A DNA stretch of 7,296 bases from Trueperaceae bacterium (GCA_024636105.1 JAGXHO010000241.1:1-7296); one strand, 5' to 3'. Shown: positions 1-5,809, counted from the stretch's first letter. Notes: generated by a model from the sequence alone, not told the origin. Translations and numbers: made by a program.

Positions 1-110
1 CAAGCGGAAGCAGCACGGCTGGCGGCCGAACGGGAGGCCGCAGCGGCTGCCGCGGCCGCGGCAGCCGCTGCGGCCTCCCGTTCGGCCGCCAGCCGTGCTG
101 CTTCCGCTTG
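1..110. repeat. Perfect 110-bp palindrome without spacer at the window edge
   Basis: Bases 1-55 are the exact reverse complement of bases 56-110, with no mismatch and no loop; the centre is in CCGCGG|CCGCGG-like sequence at 55/56. It lies in the coiled-coil part of the minus-strand TPR gene and both arms remain open in that frame (Glu/Arg-rich on one side, Ser/Ala/Arg-rich on the other). A perfect arm starting at base 1 of a window is typical of an assembler folding back on itself at a contig end. A hairpin chromosome end or a true inverted duplication are less likely alternatives. Confidence 0.97.
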
Positions 111-1064
111 CGCCGCCGCGCGCTCGGCCGCGACGGCCTCAGCTTGCGCCCGGGCGGCTTCCGCCTCCTCGGCAGCCAGTCGGTCGGCCTCCGCACGGTC
201 CAAGGCGGCGCGAGCGGCCAGCCCGCGCGGGTCGTCTGGCGCGAGGACCAAGAGTCGCTCGAGGGCCTGGGCGGCGACACCGTCCCGTCCGAGCACGAGG
301 GCGGTTTCGGCAACGGCGCGCCAAGCGTCGATGAAGTCGGGCGCGGCTCGGGTGGCGTCGGTGTACCGCGCGAGGGCGGTCGTCGGGTCGCCGGCCCTCG
401 CGGCGGCGAGGCCGGCTTCGAAGGATGCGATCGCTGCCTCGCCGTGCTGGTCGAGTCGACGCACGAACTCGAGGTCGTCGTCGAGGTCCGGGATCGAGCC
501 GTCGAGCGCCTCGAGGTAGGGGCGCGCGCGCAGCGGTTCGCCCTGCTCCAGGTACGTGCGCGCCAGGCGTTCGTTCGCCATCTGGTCGAACGGCGCGAAC
601 TCGAGCAGCGCTACGAAGTAGGGGATCGCGTCGTCCCGGCGCCCGCTGTCGTAGGCGGCGGCGCCCATCCAACGCGCGACCTCGACCACGTGCCGTTCGG
701 CGACGACGTCCAGCGTGCCGCCGAGCGCGCGGTACGCCACCCACGATTCCCAGGCGCGCGCGTAGAAGCCCACCTGTTGGTACGCCTGGGCCAGGAAGCG
801 CTGAGGGGCGGGGTGGTTGGGCGCCGCGTCGGCGGCCTCGCGTCCGAAGCGCAGCGCTTCGGCCCACAGGGGCCGATCCGGCGCGTGGCGGCTGTACTCG
901 ATCAGTGCTGCCGCCGCGCTGCGCTGGGCGCGCCCGAGCGCGTCGGCAGCGGCATCCGGCAACGACTGCGCCTGCGCTGCCGTCAGGAACGAGCAGACGA
1001 TCAAGAGCGCGGCGCGGAGCCACCGGACTCCGCTGCGGTGTCGAGGGGTGCGTCGAGCGTTCAC
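1..1064 (-). CDS. Secreted TPR protein with Ala/Glu-rich coiled-coil tail (C-terminus beyond the left edge)
   Basis: Reading frame open from a GTG at 1064 to base 1 with no stop, about 354 codons. Residues 1-32 form a signal peptide: Arg-rich n-region, hydrophobic core (ALLIVCSFL), then cleavage after AQA (residue 32). Residues 40-290 are helical with TPR spacing; the clearest units include 'GRRDDAIPYFVALLEFAPFD', 'GDPTTALARYTDATRAAPDF' and 'AAQALERLLVLAPDD'. From about residue 282 the chain is a charged Ala/Glu/Arg coiled coil. TPR proteins of this type usually scaffold protein complexes; no partner is evident here. No good Shine-Dalgarno precedes the GTG, but a TAGCAT box ends 5 bases upstream, consistent with leaderless expression. 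The gene is divergent from the first collagen gene. Residues from about 337 on come from the second arm of the 1-110 palindrome and may not be the true protein sequence. The frame and TPR nature are fairly sure; the exact start and function are not. Confidence 0.82.
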   Translation of the reverse strand, partial: MNARRTPRHRSGVRWLRAALLIVCSFLTAAQAQSLPDAAADALGRAQRSAAAALIEYSRHAPDRPLWAEALRFGREAADAAPNHPAPQRFLAQAYQQVGFYARAWESWVAYRALGGTLDVVAERHVVEVARWMGAAAYDSGRRDDAIPYFVALLEFAPFDQMANERLARTYLEQGEPLRARPYLEALDGSIPDLDDDLEFVRRLDQHGEAAIASFEAGLAAARAGDPTTALARYTDATRAAPDFIDAWRAVAETALVLGRDGVAAQALERLLVLAPDDPRGLAARAALDRAEADRLAAEEAEAARAQAEAVAAERAAAQAEAARLAAEREAAAAAAAAAAAAASRSAASRAASA

Positions 1065-1069
1065 TCTGC

Positions 1070-1075
1070 ATGCTA
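1070..1075 (-). promoter_or_regulatory. Candidate -10 box (TAGCAT) for leaderless expression of the TPR gene
   Basis: Reading leftward, TAGCAT is followed by GCAGA and then the GTG start at 1064. A TAnnnT hexamer ending about 5-7 bases before the start codon is the arrangement described for leaderless transcripts in Deinococcus. I see no convincing -35 hexamer and no Shine-Dalgarno, so the call rests on position and consensus only. Confidence 0.4.
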
Positions 1076-1082
1076 CCCGAGG

Positions 1083-1100
1083 CGTCGCCACCCGGCGACG
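1083..1100. promoter_or_regulatory. Inverted repeat between divergent genes, possible operator
   Basis: CGTCGCC and GGCGACG are perfect 7-base arms separated by ACCC. The repeat is in the 119-base spacer between the divergent TPR gene and first collagen gene, and covers where a -35 element for the TPR gene would be. It could be a repressor site or an RNA hairpin; GC-rich DNA yields such repeats by chance, so support is modest. Confidence 0.3.
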
Positions 1101-1154
1101 GCGGTCGGCACGGGACCCGCTTCCACACCTGCGCCCCGCGCTGGCGATCGGGGG

Positions 1155-1177
1155 CCTAGGCTTGGAGGTGAGGTGAT
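1155..1177 (+). promoter_or_regulatory. Conserved CCTAGGCT box plus ribosome binding site before first collagen gene
   Basis: CCTAGGCT at 1155-1162 contains TAGGCT, which fits the TAnnnT form of a -10 box. The same eight bases occur at 2464-2471, at nearly the same distance from the start of the paralogue (21 versus 20 bases to ATG). A strong purine-rich Shine-Dalgarno run, GGAGGTGAGGTGAT, occupies 1164-1177 and fixes the ATG at 1184. A -35 element is not evident. If TAGGCT is the -10 box the leader would be only about 15 bases long. Confidence 0.45.
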
Positions 1178-1183
1178 GCCACC

Positions 1184-2332
1184 ATGCGACCGTTCGATCG
1201 TTCGACCATCCGTTGGTTCGTCGTGGGGGCGGTCCTCGCGGCCGTCGGCGTTCCCTACCTCGTCGTCCAGGGCCAGGACGCCCCTGCCGATTGGCGCGGC
1301 GGCGCCGTTCAGGAGCTCGCCGATGCCGGGCTCGAGACCGGGTTCCCGGACGGTTCGTTCCTCGCGGCCGATCCGCTGACCGGGTACCAGGCGGCGGTCC
1401 TGATCGAGCGTCTGCTCGACCAGTTCGCCGCGCGCACCGGGTGCGCGGCGCCCGAGCCGGATGCGGCCGGGTTCGTCGACGTGCCGGGCGATCACTGGGC
1501 CTCCGCCTCGGTCGCCCAAGTCGCAGCGCTTGGCGTCGCCGACGCGTTCCCCGAGGGGCGGTTCGACGGCGACACGACGCTCACCGGGTACCAGACGGCG
1601 CTGCTCGTCGCCCGCGCGTTGGCGAGTGCCGATGCCCAGGCTGCCTGCTCCGATGCGTCCGGATCCGTAGCCGTGGCGGCGGCCCCCACCGACGTCGTCG
1701 AGACGGTGCGAGCCGCGATCGCCGATGGCAGCCTTCAGGTTCTCTCCGGTCCCCAAGGGCCGCCCGGACCCGCCGGCACGGCGGGCGCACCGGGCGCACC
1801 GGGCGCACCGGGCGCACCGGGCGCGGACGGGGCTGATGGGACGCCGGGCGAAGCCGGCCCGCAAGGTCTCGATGGCGCGATCGGTCCAGCCGGTCCCTCT
1901 GGCACACCTGGTGCGGTGGGGCCGATCGGTCCGGCCGGTGCCGGTGGCCAGAGCGGCCGCGACGGCCACGCGTGTTGGGATCGCGACGGCGACGGTTTGC
2001 CTGGCCTCGAGGAAGACGCGAACCTCGACGGCGCGTGGGACGCCGGCGACTGCGTGGGCCCCGTGGGTCCCGTAGGCCTGGCGGGTGCCATCGGACCGCA
2101 GGGCCCCGAGGGGCAGCCGGGTTCCGACGGGGCGCGTGGACCGGCAGGAGCCGCCGGGCTCGCCGGGCAGGAGGGGGCACCGGGTCCGACCGGCGCCACG
2201 GGTCCGCAAGGACCGCGAGGACCGCACGGCGAGGCCGGGCCTCAGGGTGAGATGGGGCCACAGGGGCCGCAGGGCGAACCGGGGCCCCCGGGTCGGTCCC
2301 CTCGCAAAGACGATGACGATGACGACGATTGA
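1184..2332 (+). CDS. SLH-domain collagen-like surface protein, paralogue 1 (poly-Asp tail)
   Basis: 382 residues. Residues 1-30 have a basic start ([11 protein letters not shown]) and a hydrophobic stretch, giving a signal peptide (possible cleavage after VVQG) or a membrane anchor. Two SLH repeats follow: one shortened (about 36-79, with GFPDGSF and [10 protein letters not shown]) and one full (about 97-147, with [10 protein letters not shown] and [14 protein letters not shown]). SLH domains bind secondary cell-wall polymers or peptidoglycan. Residues 189-263 are 25 unbroken Gly-X-Y triplets, 264-290 a Cys-bracketed double calcium-loop module, and 292-372 another 27 triplets. The chain ends PRK followed by seven Asp. 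Collagen-like blocks normally form trimeric rods, so this is probably an envelope-anchored fibre. ATG chosen because of the strong Shine-Dalgarno and because the first 11 codons match the paralogue at 31 of 33 bases. Domain calls are firm; the biological role is inferred. Confidence 0.95.
   Translation: MRPFDRSTIRWFVVGAVLAAVGVPYLVVQGQDAPADWRGGAVQELADAGLETGFPDGSFLAADPLTGYQAAVLIERLLDQFAARTGCAAPEPDAAGFVDVPGDHWASASVAQVAALGVADAFPEGRFDGDTTLTGYQTALLVARALASADAQAACSDASGSVAVAAAPTDVVETVRAAIADGSLQVLSGPQGPPGPAGTAGAPGAPGAPGAPGADGADGTPGEAGPQGLDGAIGPAGPSGTPGAVGPIGPAGAGGQSGRDGHACWDRDGDGLPGLEEDANLDGAWDAGDCVGPVGPVGLAGAIGPQGPEGQPGSDGARGPAGAAGLAGQEGAPGPTGATGPQGPRGPHGEAGPQGEMGPQGPQGEPGPPGRSPRKDDDDDDD
1783..1818 (+). 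repeat. Four perfect tandem 9-bp units encoding Gly-Ala-Pro
   Basis: GGGCGCACC repeats four times without change inside the first collagen-like block. The DNA-level identity (all codons the same) contrasts with the varied codons around it and points to recent slippage or unequal exchange of whole triplets, which lengthens the rod while keeping frame. Confidence 0.9.
1973..2053 (+). other. Double EF-hand-type calcium-loop module between collagen blocks (paralogue 1)
   Basis: Residues 264-290 start and end with Cys. Inside are two back-to-back 12-residue loops: [12 protein letters not shown] (Asp at 1, 3, 5, Gly at 6, Glu at 12) and [12 protein letters not shown] (Asp/Asn/Asp at 1, 3, 5, Gly at 6, Asp at 12), matching the calcium-ligand pattern of EF-hand or thrombospondin type-3 loops. 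The Cys pair could form a disulfide. The same module sits in the neighbouring paralogue with 23 of 27 residues identical. Calcium binding is inferred from the pattern. Confidence 0.75.
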
Positions 2333-2338
2333 CGCGGC

Positions 2339-2362
2339 GTAGACGGCGCCTGCCCCGTCTGC
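2339..2362 (+). terminator. Hairpin after first collagen gene, possible terminator
   Basis: Six bases after the stop codon, GTAGACGG pairs with CCGTCTGC (one G-T wobble) around an 8-base loop. A second, smaller hairpin (CGAGC/GCTCG, 2376-2392) follows. Neither is followed by a T-run, so intrinsic termination is possible but weakly supported. The presence of a repeated promoter-like box before the next gene fits separate transcription units. Confidence 0.4.
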
Positions 2363-2463
2363 ATCGGCGACGAACCGAGCAATCTACGCTCGCGGGCACG
2401 CGGCCGTAGCGGTCGACGCGGTCCGGTCTGCATCACTTGTGGCGCTTCGGACGGACCGGAGCA

Positions 2464-2486
2464 CCTAGGCTAGGGCAAAGGTGGTG
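2464..2486 (+). promoter_or_regulatory. Conserved CCTAGGCT box plus ribosome binding site before second collagen gene
   Basis: CCTAGGCT at 2464-2471 is identical to the box upstream of the first paralogue and is followed by AAAGGTGGTG (2477-2486), a Shine-Dalgarno sequence 5 bases before the ATG at 2492. TAGGCT fits the TAnnnT -10 form; no -35 element at normal spacing is visible. The box may equally be left over from the duplication rather than functional. Confidence 0.45.
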
Positions 2487-2491
2487 CCGCT

Positions 2492-3844
2492 ATGAGACCG
2501 TTCGATCGTTCGATCATCCGTTGGCTCGCCGTGGGAGCCGTGCTGCTCGCCATCGGCGTTCCGTTCCTCGTCGTCCAGGGGCAGGACGCCGACTGGCGCG
2601 TCGGCGCCGTCCAGGACCTGGCCGACGCCGGGCTCGAGACGGGCTTCCCGGACGGCTCGTTCCTCGCAGCCGAGCCGTTGACCGGGTACCAGGCGGCCGT
2701 CCTGATCGATCGGCTGCTCGGCCAGGTCGCGACCCGAACGGGCTGCGCCGCGCCCGCGCCCGCTGGGGCAGGGTTCGCCGACGTGCCGGGCGACCACTGG
2801 GCCGCCGGCTCCGTAGCCCAGGTCGCGGCGCTCGGCGTGGCCGACGCGTTCCCCGAGGGACGCTTCGATGGCGACGCGACGCTCAGCGGGTACCAGACCG
2901 CGCTGCTCGTCGCGCGTGCGCTCGCGAGCGCCGACGATCAAGTCGCTTGCTCCGAGCTCGTGGGCGCGGAGGCCGTGTTGGCGTTGCGGACGGAAGTCGG
3001 GGAGTTGCGCTCCGCGATCGCCGACGGAAGCCTGCAAGGGCCTCCCGGACCCGAGGGTCCAGCCGGTGCGCAGGGCCCGGCGGGCCCCGCCGGTGCCGAC
3101 GGTGCGTCCGGACCGCAGGGTGCGGAAGGTCCGCAGGGGCCTGAGGGTCCCCCCGGCTCGGACGGCTCCGCCGGACCCGTCGGCGCCATCGGCCCGGTCG
3201 GCCCGGTCGGCCCGATCGGTCCCGCCGGCCCTGCCGGCGCCGACGGCGCGGGTGGCGCCGACGGGGTCGCGTGTTGGGATCGCGACGGCGACGGCCTGGC
3301 GGGCCTCGAGGAGGACGTGAACCTGGACGGTGTGTGGGACGCACGCGATTGCGTGGGTCCGGTCGGGCCGATGGGTCCAGTGGGTGCCGCGGGACCCGCC
3401 GGGCCAACGGGGCCGAGGGGATTGACCGGTGCTCAAGGGGTGCAGGGCGCGATCGGACCGCAGGGCGAGGTCGGACCGCAGGGCGAGATCGGTCCCGTGG
3501 GGCCGCAAGGGCCTCAAGGGTTGCGCGGGCTCACGGGTGCCACGGGCGTGGCGGGTCCTGTCGGTCCCATCGGGCCCATCGGGCCGACGGGGCTCACGGG
3601 TGCGACGGGTCCTGCGGGTGCGACCGGTCCTGCGGGTCCGATCGGAGCGACGGGGCTCACGGGTCCGACGGGTCAGACGGGTCCGGCGGGTCCGACGGGT
3701 CAGACCGGGGCACAGGGTCCGATCGGTCCGGCGGGTCCGGCGGGTGCCACGGGTCAGACCGGTCCGCAGGGACCGGCGGGTCCGGCTGGACCGGTCGGCC
3801 CCGAGGGCCCCCAAGGCCCGGCAGGCGTCTGTACGTGTCCTTGA
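2492..3844 (+). CDS. SLH-domain collagen-like surface protein, paralogue 2 (Cys-Thr-Cys-Pro tail)
   Basis: 450 residues with the same plan as the upstream gene: basic/hydrophobic N-terminus (1-30), two SLH repeats (about 34-75 and 95-143, with [10 protein letters not shown] and [14 protein letters not shown]), a short segment with possible heptads (about 163-178, [16 protein letters not shown]) that could start trimerisation, 26 Gly-X-Y triplets (183-260), the Cys-bracketed double calcium loop (261-287), then about 52 triplets (289-444) and a GVCTCP end. The second rod is about twice as long as in the paralogue and rich in Thr at the Y position ([12 protein letters not shown]), a site that is O-glycosylated in some bacterial collagen-like proteins such as Bacillus BclA. 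The terminal Cys pair could cross-link chains. Likely an envelope-anchored fibre; both family features and tandem duplication are clear, function is inferred. Confidence 0.95.
   Translation: MRPFDRSIIRWLAVGAVLLAIGVPFLVVQGQDADWRVGAVQDLADAGLETGFPDGSFLAAEPLTGYQAAVLIDRLLGQVATRTGCAAPAPAGAGFADVPGDHWAAGSVAQVAALGVADAFPEGRFDGDATLSGYQTALLVARALASADDQVACSELVGAEAVLALRTEVGELRSAIADGSLQGPPGPEGPAGAQGPAGPAGADGASGPQGAEGPQGPEGPPGSDGSAGPVGAIGPVGPVGPIGPAGPAGADGAGGADGVACWDRDGDGLAGLEEDVNLDGVWDARDCVGPVGPMGPVGAAGPAGPTGPRGLTGAQGVQGAIGPQGEVGPQGEIGPVGPQGPQGLRGLTGATGVAGPVGPIGPIGPTGLTGATGPAGATGPAGPIGATGLTGPTGQTGPAGPTGQTGAQGPIGPAGPAGATGQTGPQGPAGPAGPVGPEGPQGPAGVCTCP
3272..3352 (+). other. Double EF-hand-type calcium-loop module between collagen blocks (paralogue 2)
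   Basis: Residues 261-287 are bracketed by Cys and hold [12 protein letters not shown] and [12 protein letters not shown], two consecutive 12-residue loops with acidic/Asn residues at positions 1, 3, 5 and 12 and Gly at 6. The four differences from paralogue 1 (P/A, A/V, A/V, G/R) all spare the presumed ligand positions and both Cys, suggesting selection on calcium binding and the disulfide. Confidence 0.75.
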
Positions 3845-3869
3845 GGCACGGTCATTGCCGCGGCTCGGA

Positions 3870-4526
3870 TCACCCTTCAGTCGAGTCCTGAAGGTCACCG
3901 TTCGTCGGCGCCGCGACCTCGCGGCGCCGACGCGACACCGCGGGTTCGTCGCGCAGCCAGAAGCGCAGCGGCCAGTCGCGGGCCGGGTTCTTCGGCCCGA
4001 TGCCGATACGTGGCCCCACGGCCACGTCGGTCGGGGTCGGTGCACCATCGCCTCCGGCGATCCACAGCGGCCCGTCGTCGACCCGCACCCCGTCGTGCGC
4101 ATCATCGATGCCGAACGCGCGGGTGAGGTTGCCCGGACCGCGGGCGAGTTCCACGTCGGCCACCCGTTCGCCGCGGCGCGCGCGCATGGTCGCCTGACCG
4201 ACTTCGGGCCGCACGGCTCGGATCAGCACGGCCTCGGGCCGACGTTCGTCCCGGGTCACCACGTTCAAGCACCAGTGCACGCCGTAGCTGCGGTAGACGT
4301 ACGCGTGCCCCGCGGGCAGGTAGAGCGACGCCACCCGCGCGGTTCGGCGGCCGTGGAACGAGTGGCACGCCGGGTCGTCGAGCCCGAGGTAGGCCTCGGT
4401 CTCGACGATCCGACCCGCCACGTGCGCGCCGTCCGGCGCGACCGCGATCAGCGTGGCGCCCAGCAGGGCAATGGCCACGCCCTCGGTCGCCGTGGTCGGG
4501 TCGACCACGAACCGCCGCCCGCTCAT
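3870..4526 (-). CDS. Alkyladenine (3-methyladenine) DNA glycosylase, AAG/MPG family
   Basis: 218 residues, normal length for the family. The enzyme removes 3-methyladenine, hypoxanthine and other damaged purines from DNA, starting base-excision repair in the cytoplasm. The family signature is intact: GRIVETEAYLGLDDPACHS at 38-56, where Glu44 and Tyr46 match the catalytic Glu125 and base-stacking Tyr127 of human AAG; YVYRSYGVHWCLN at 76-88, with Asn88 matching Asn169; EAVLIRAVRP at 98-107, with Arg103 matching Arg182; and RGPGNLTRAFGI at 129-140. It carries a slightly long Arg-rich and polar C-terminal tail (about 196-218). The start overlaps the stop of the upstream methyltransferase gene by ATGA, so the two are probably co-transcribed and translationally coupled. 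Family assignment is firm; the substrate range cannot be read from sequence. Confidence 0.95.
   Translation of the reverse strand: MSGRRFVVDPTTATEGVAIALLGATLIAVAPDGAHVAGRIVETEAYLGLDDPACHSFHGRRTARVASLYLPAGHAYVYRSYGVHWCLNVVTRDERRPEAVLIRAVRPEVGQATMRARRGERVADVELARGPGNLTRAFGIDDAHDGVRVDDGPLWIAGGDGAPTPTDVAVGPRIGIGPKNPARDWPLRFWLRDEPAVSRRRREVAAPTNGDLQDSTEG
3874..3894. terminator. Small hairpin between convergent genes, possible two-way terminator
   Basis: CCTTCAG and CTGAAGG form a perfect 7-base stem with a 7-base loop. It lies 30 bases after the stop of the second collagen gene and covers the last codons of the converging glycosylase gene. There is no T-run on either strand, so termination in the classical sense is uncertain. 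Confidence 0.35.
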
Positions 4527-5740
4527 CGAGGACGGGGGTCGACGTGCCCGAGCACCATTGCGTTGCGCAGGCCACCGGTGACGACGGGGCGGGAATGGTC
4601 GACGTGCACGCCGTCGAGATCCGCCAACGTCTCTGGGCGCGGGTAGAGGAGCGCGAACGCCCAGCCGTGGGCGCGCGCGATCAGGTTACGCACGAGCGCG
4701 TCCGGCGCGCCCCCGGCAGCCTGAGCACCCTTTCCGTACGGCGGGTTGGTCAAGAGCAGCGGGCGCGCTGCGCCGGTGGACCGCGCCTCGGCATCGAGGT
4801 CGAGCTCCTCGGCACGGCGGCGCGCGACGCGCGCCACGGGCGCGCCGCCGTCTGCAGCGTCGTCCGCGGCGAGGTTGTGGCGCGCCGTGGCGACCGCGTC
4901 GGGGTCCGCGTCGAACGCCGCGAACGCCGGTGCCGATGCGTCGACGCGCGCGCTCGCCCACGCCCGCAGCGCGTGCGCGAAGCGGCCGGCGGCCCAAGCG
5001 GGCGACGCCTCGAACGCGAAGCCGCCGGTGTGGGCCGGTGCGCCGGCCCACGCGGCCCGCGCTTCGGCGATCAGGGTGCCGGAGCCGCAGAAGGGGTCGA
5101 CGATCAGGTCGTGCTCCGTAGCGTGCGCGAGGCGCACGAGCGCAGCGGCCGTCGTCTCGCGGATGGTCGTCGCCGTGACCCACTTGGCCCCGGCGGTGCC
5201 CGAGCGTCGGTGGAGCGATTCGGCCAGGTGCAGCGCGACCGAGACGCGGTCGCGGTGGAGGCGCACGGACACGGTGCAGGCCGGGCTGTCTGCGGCCCCG
5301 TCGTCGATGCCGGTGGCGCGCAGCGCCTGCCGCACGCTCCGCTCGATGCCAGCGTCGTCGCGCACGCGCGACTTGGTGCTGCGCACGCGCACCTCGACCT
5401 CGGCGCGCTCCGGGATCCAGAGCGGCCAGCGGGCCCTACGCAACTGGGCGTGAAGGGTCGGGTAGTCGCCCGCGGCAGCGTCGGCGACGAGGAGCACGCG
5501 CAGCGATTCGGGGATGCGGGCGCGCACGAGCACCGCCAGTGCGGCGTCGATCGGGCCCTCGAACGCGACCCGGCCTGGCGCGCTGGTTGGCGACGCCACT
5601 CCTGCGATCGTGCCCAGCTCCGCCTCGAGCAGGTCCTCCACCCCGAGCGCGCACGTCGCGACGAAACGGTGGTTCGTGCCCCACACGTGGCGCTTCACCG
5701 CTCGGTGGAGCGCAGTTGGGCTGGGTGGGGGTTCGGTCAT
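4523..5740 (-). CDS. THUMP-domain class I SAM-dependent RNA guanine-N2 methyltransferase (RlmL/TrmN-like)
   Basis: 405 residues. The N-terminal third (about 20-175) fits a ferredoxin-like plus THUMP RNA-binding module, with VEVRVRSTKSRVRD at 115-128 and VSVRLHRDRVSVAL at 157-170. The C-terminal half is a Rossmann methyltransferase: SAM-binding motif DPFCGSGTLIAEA at 215-227, acidic second-strand motif FDADPDAVATARHNL at 276-290, and catalytic TNPPYGKG at 331-338, the N/D-PPY type used for methylating exocyclic amino groups. Relatives are the 23S rRNA G2445 methyltransferase (RlmL N-terminal enzyme) and Thermus tRNA G6 methyltransferase TrmN; sequence alone does not decide between rRNA and tRNA. 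First gene of a two-gene unit with the glycosylase. No Shine-Dalgarno precedes the ATG, and a TACGAT box ends 9 bases upstream, suggesting leaderless mRNA. Confidence 0.92.
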   Translation of the reverse strand: MTEPPPSPTALHRAVKRHVWGTNHRFVATCALGVEDLLEAELGTIAGVASPTSAPGRVAFEGPIDAALAVLVRARIPESLRVLLVADAAAGDYPTLHAQLRRARWPLWIPERAEVEVRVRSTKSRVRDDAGIERSVRQALRATGIDDGAADSPACTVSVRLHRDRVSVALHLAESLHRRSGTAGAKWVTATTIRETTAAALVRLAHATEHDLIVDPFCGSGTLIAEARAAWAGAPAHTGGFAFEASPAWAAGRFAHALRAWASARVDASAPAFAAFDADPDAVATARHNLAADDAADGGAPVARVARRRAEELDLDAEARSTGAARPLLLTNPPYGKGAQAAGGAPDALVRNLIARAHGWAFALLYPRPETLADLDGVHVDHSRPVVTGGLRNAMVLGHVDPRPR

Positions 5741-5749
5741 GGGGCCCGC

Positions 5750-5755
5750 ATCGTA
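5750..5755 (-). promoter_or_regulatory. Candidate -10 box (TACGAT) for the methyltransferase-glycosylase unit
   Basis: Reading leftward, TACGAT is followed by GCGGGCCCC and the ATG at 5740. Transcription starting 6-8 bases after the box would give a leader of at most a few bases, in line with the missing Shine-Dalgarno. No clear -35 hexamer is visible at 16-18 bases. Confidence 0.4.
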
Positions 5756-5803
5756 CGTGTACGGGTCGCTGCCGGAGGAGCGACGTCCAACCGTAGTGGG
5801 TGC

Positions 5804-5809
5804 TACTAT
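5804..5809 (+). promoter_or_regulatory. Candidate -10 box (TACTAT) for the exported-protein genes
   Basis: TACTAT is close to the TATAAT consensus in otherwise GC-rich DNA and is placed to give a leader of about 45 bases before the ATG at 5860. No good -35 hexamer is evident. A purine run AGGGGGGTG at 5845-5853 serves as ribosome binding site; it can pair with CACCC at 5838-5842 in a small hairpin. Confidence 0.45.

Noticed and set aside
139..1128. Minus-strand open frame (329 codons) in the frame next to the TPR gene
   Set aside because: Arg/Pro-rich shadow without a signal peptide or domain pattern; high-GC codon bias keeps it open.
108..1379. Plus-strand open frame (423 codons) over the TPR gene
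   Set aside because: Arg/Gly/Val-rich with no domain, antisense to a frame with a signal peptide and TPR helices, and running into the first collagen gene in another frame.
1748..2299. Repetitive short DNA units that might suggest a CRISPR array or minisatellite locus
   Set aside because: The periodicity is the 9-base Gly-X-Y codon unit of an open coding frame; there are no spacer/repeat units of CRISPR size.
2300..2335. Poly-Asp end as a protease (enterokinase-like) site or frameshift scar
   Set aside because: The order is Lys then Asp, the reverse of the enterokinase site, and the frame is continuous to a normal stop; nothing shows a frameshift.
2438..2451. TTGTGG and TTCGGA as -35 boxes for the second collagen gene
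   Set aside because: Spacings to TAGGCT are 22 and 14 bases, outside the normal range, and there is no matching element before the first paralogue.
2465..4105. Long minus-strand open frame (546 codons) antisense to the second collagen gene
   Set aside because: Its product is Arg/Thr-rich low-complexity sequence generated by the complement of Gly-X-Y codons; the plus-strand frame has SLH and collagen domains and a ribosome binding site.
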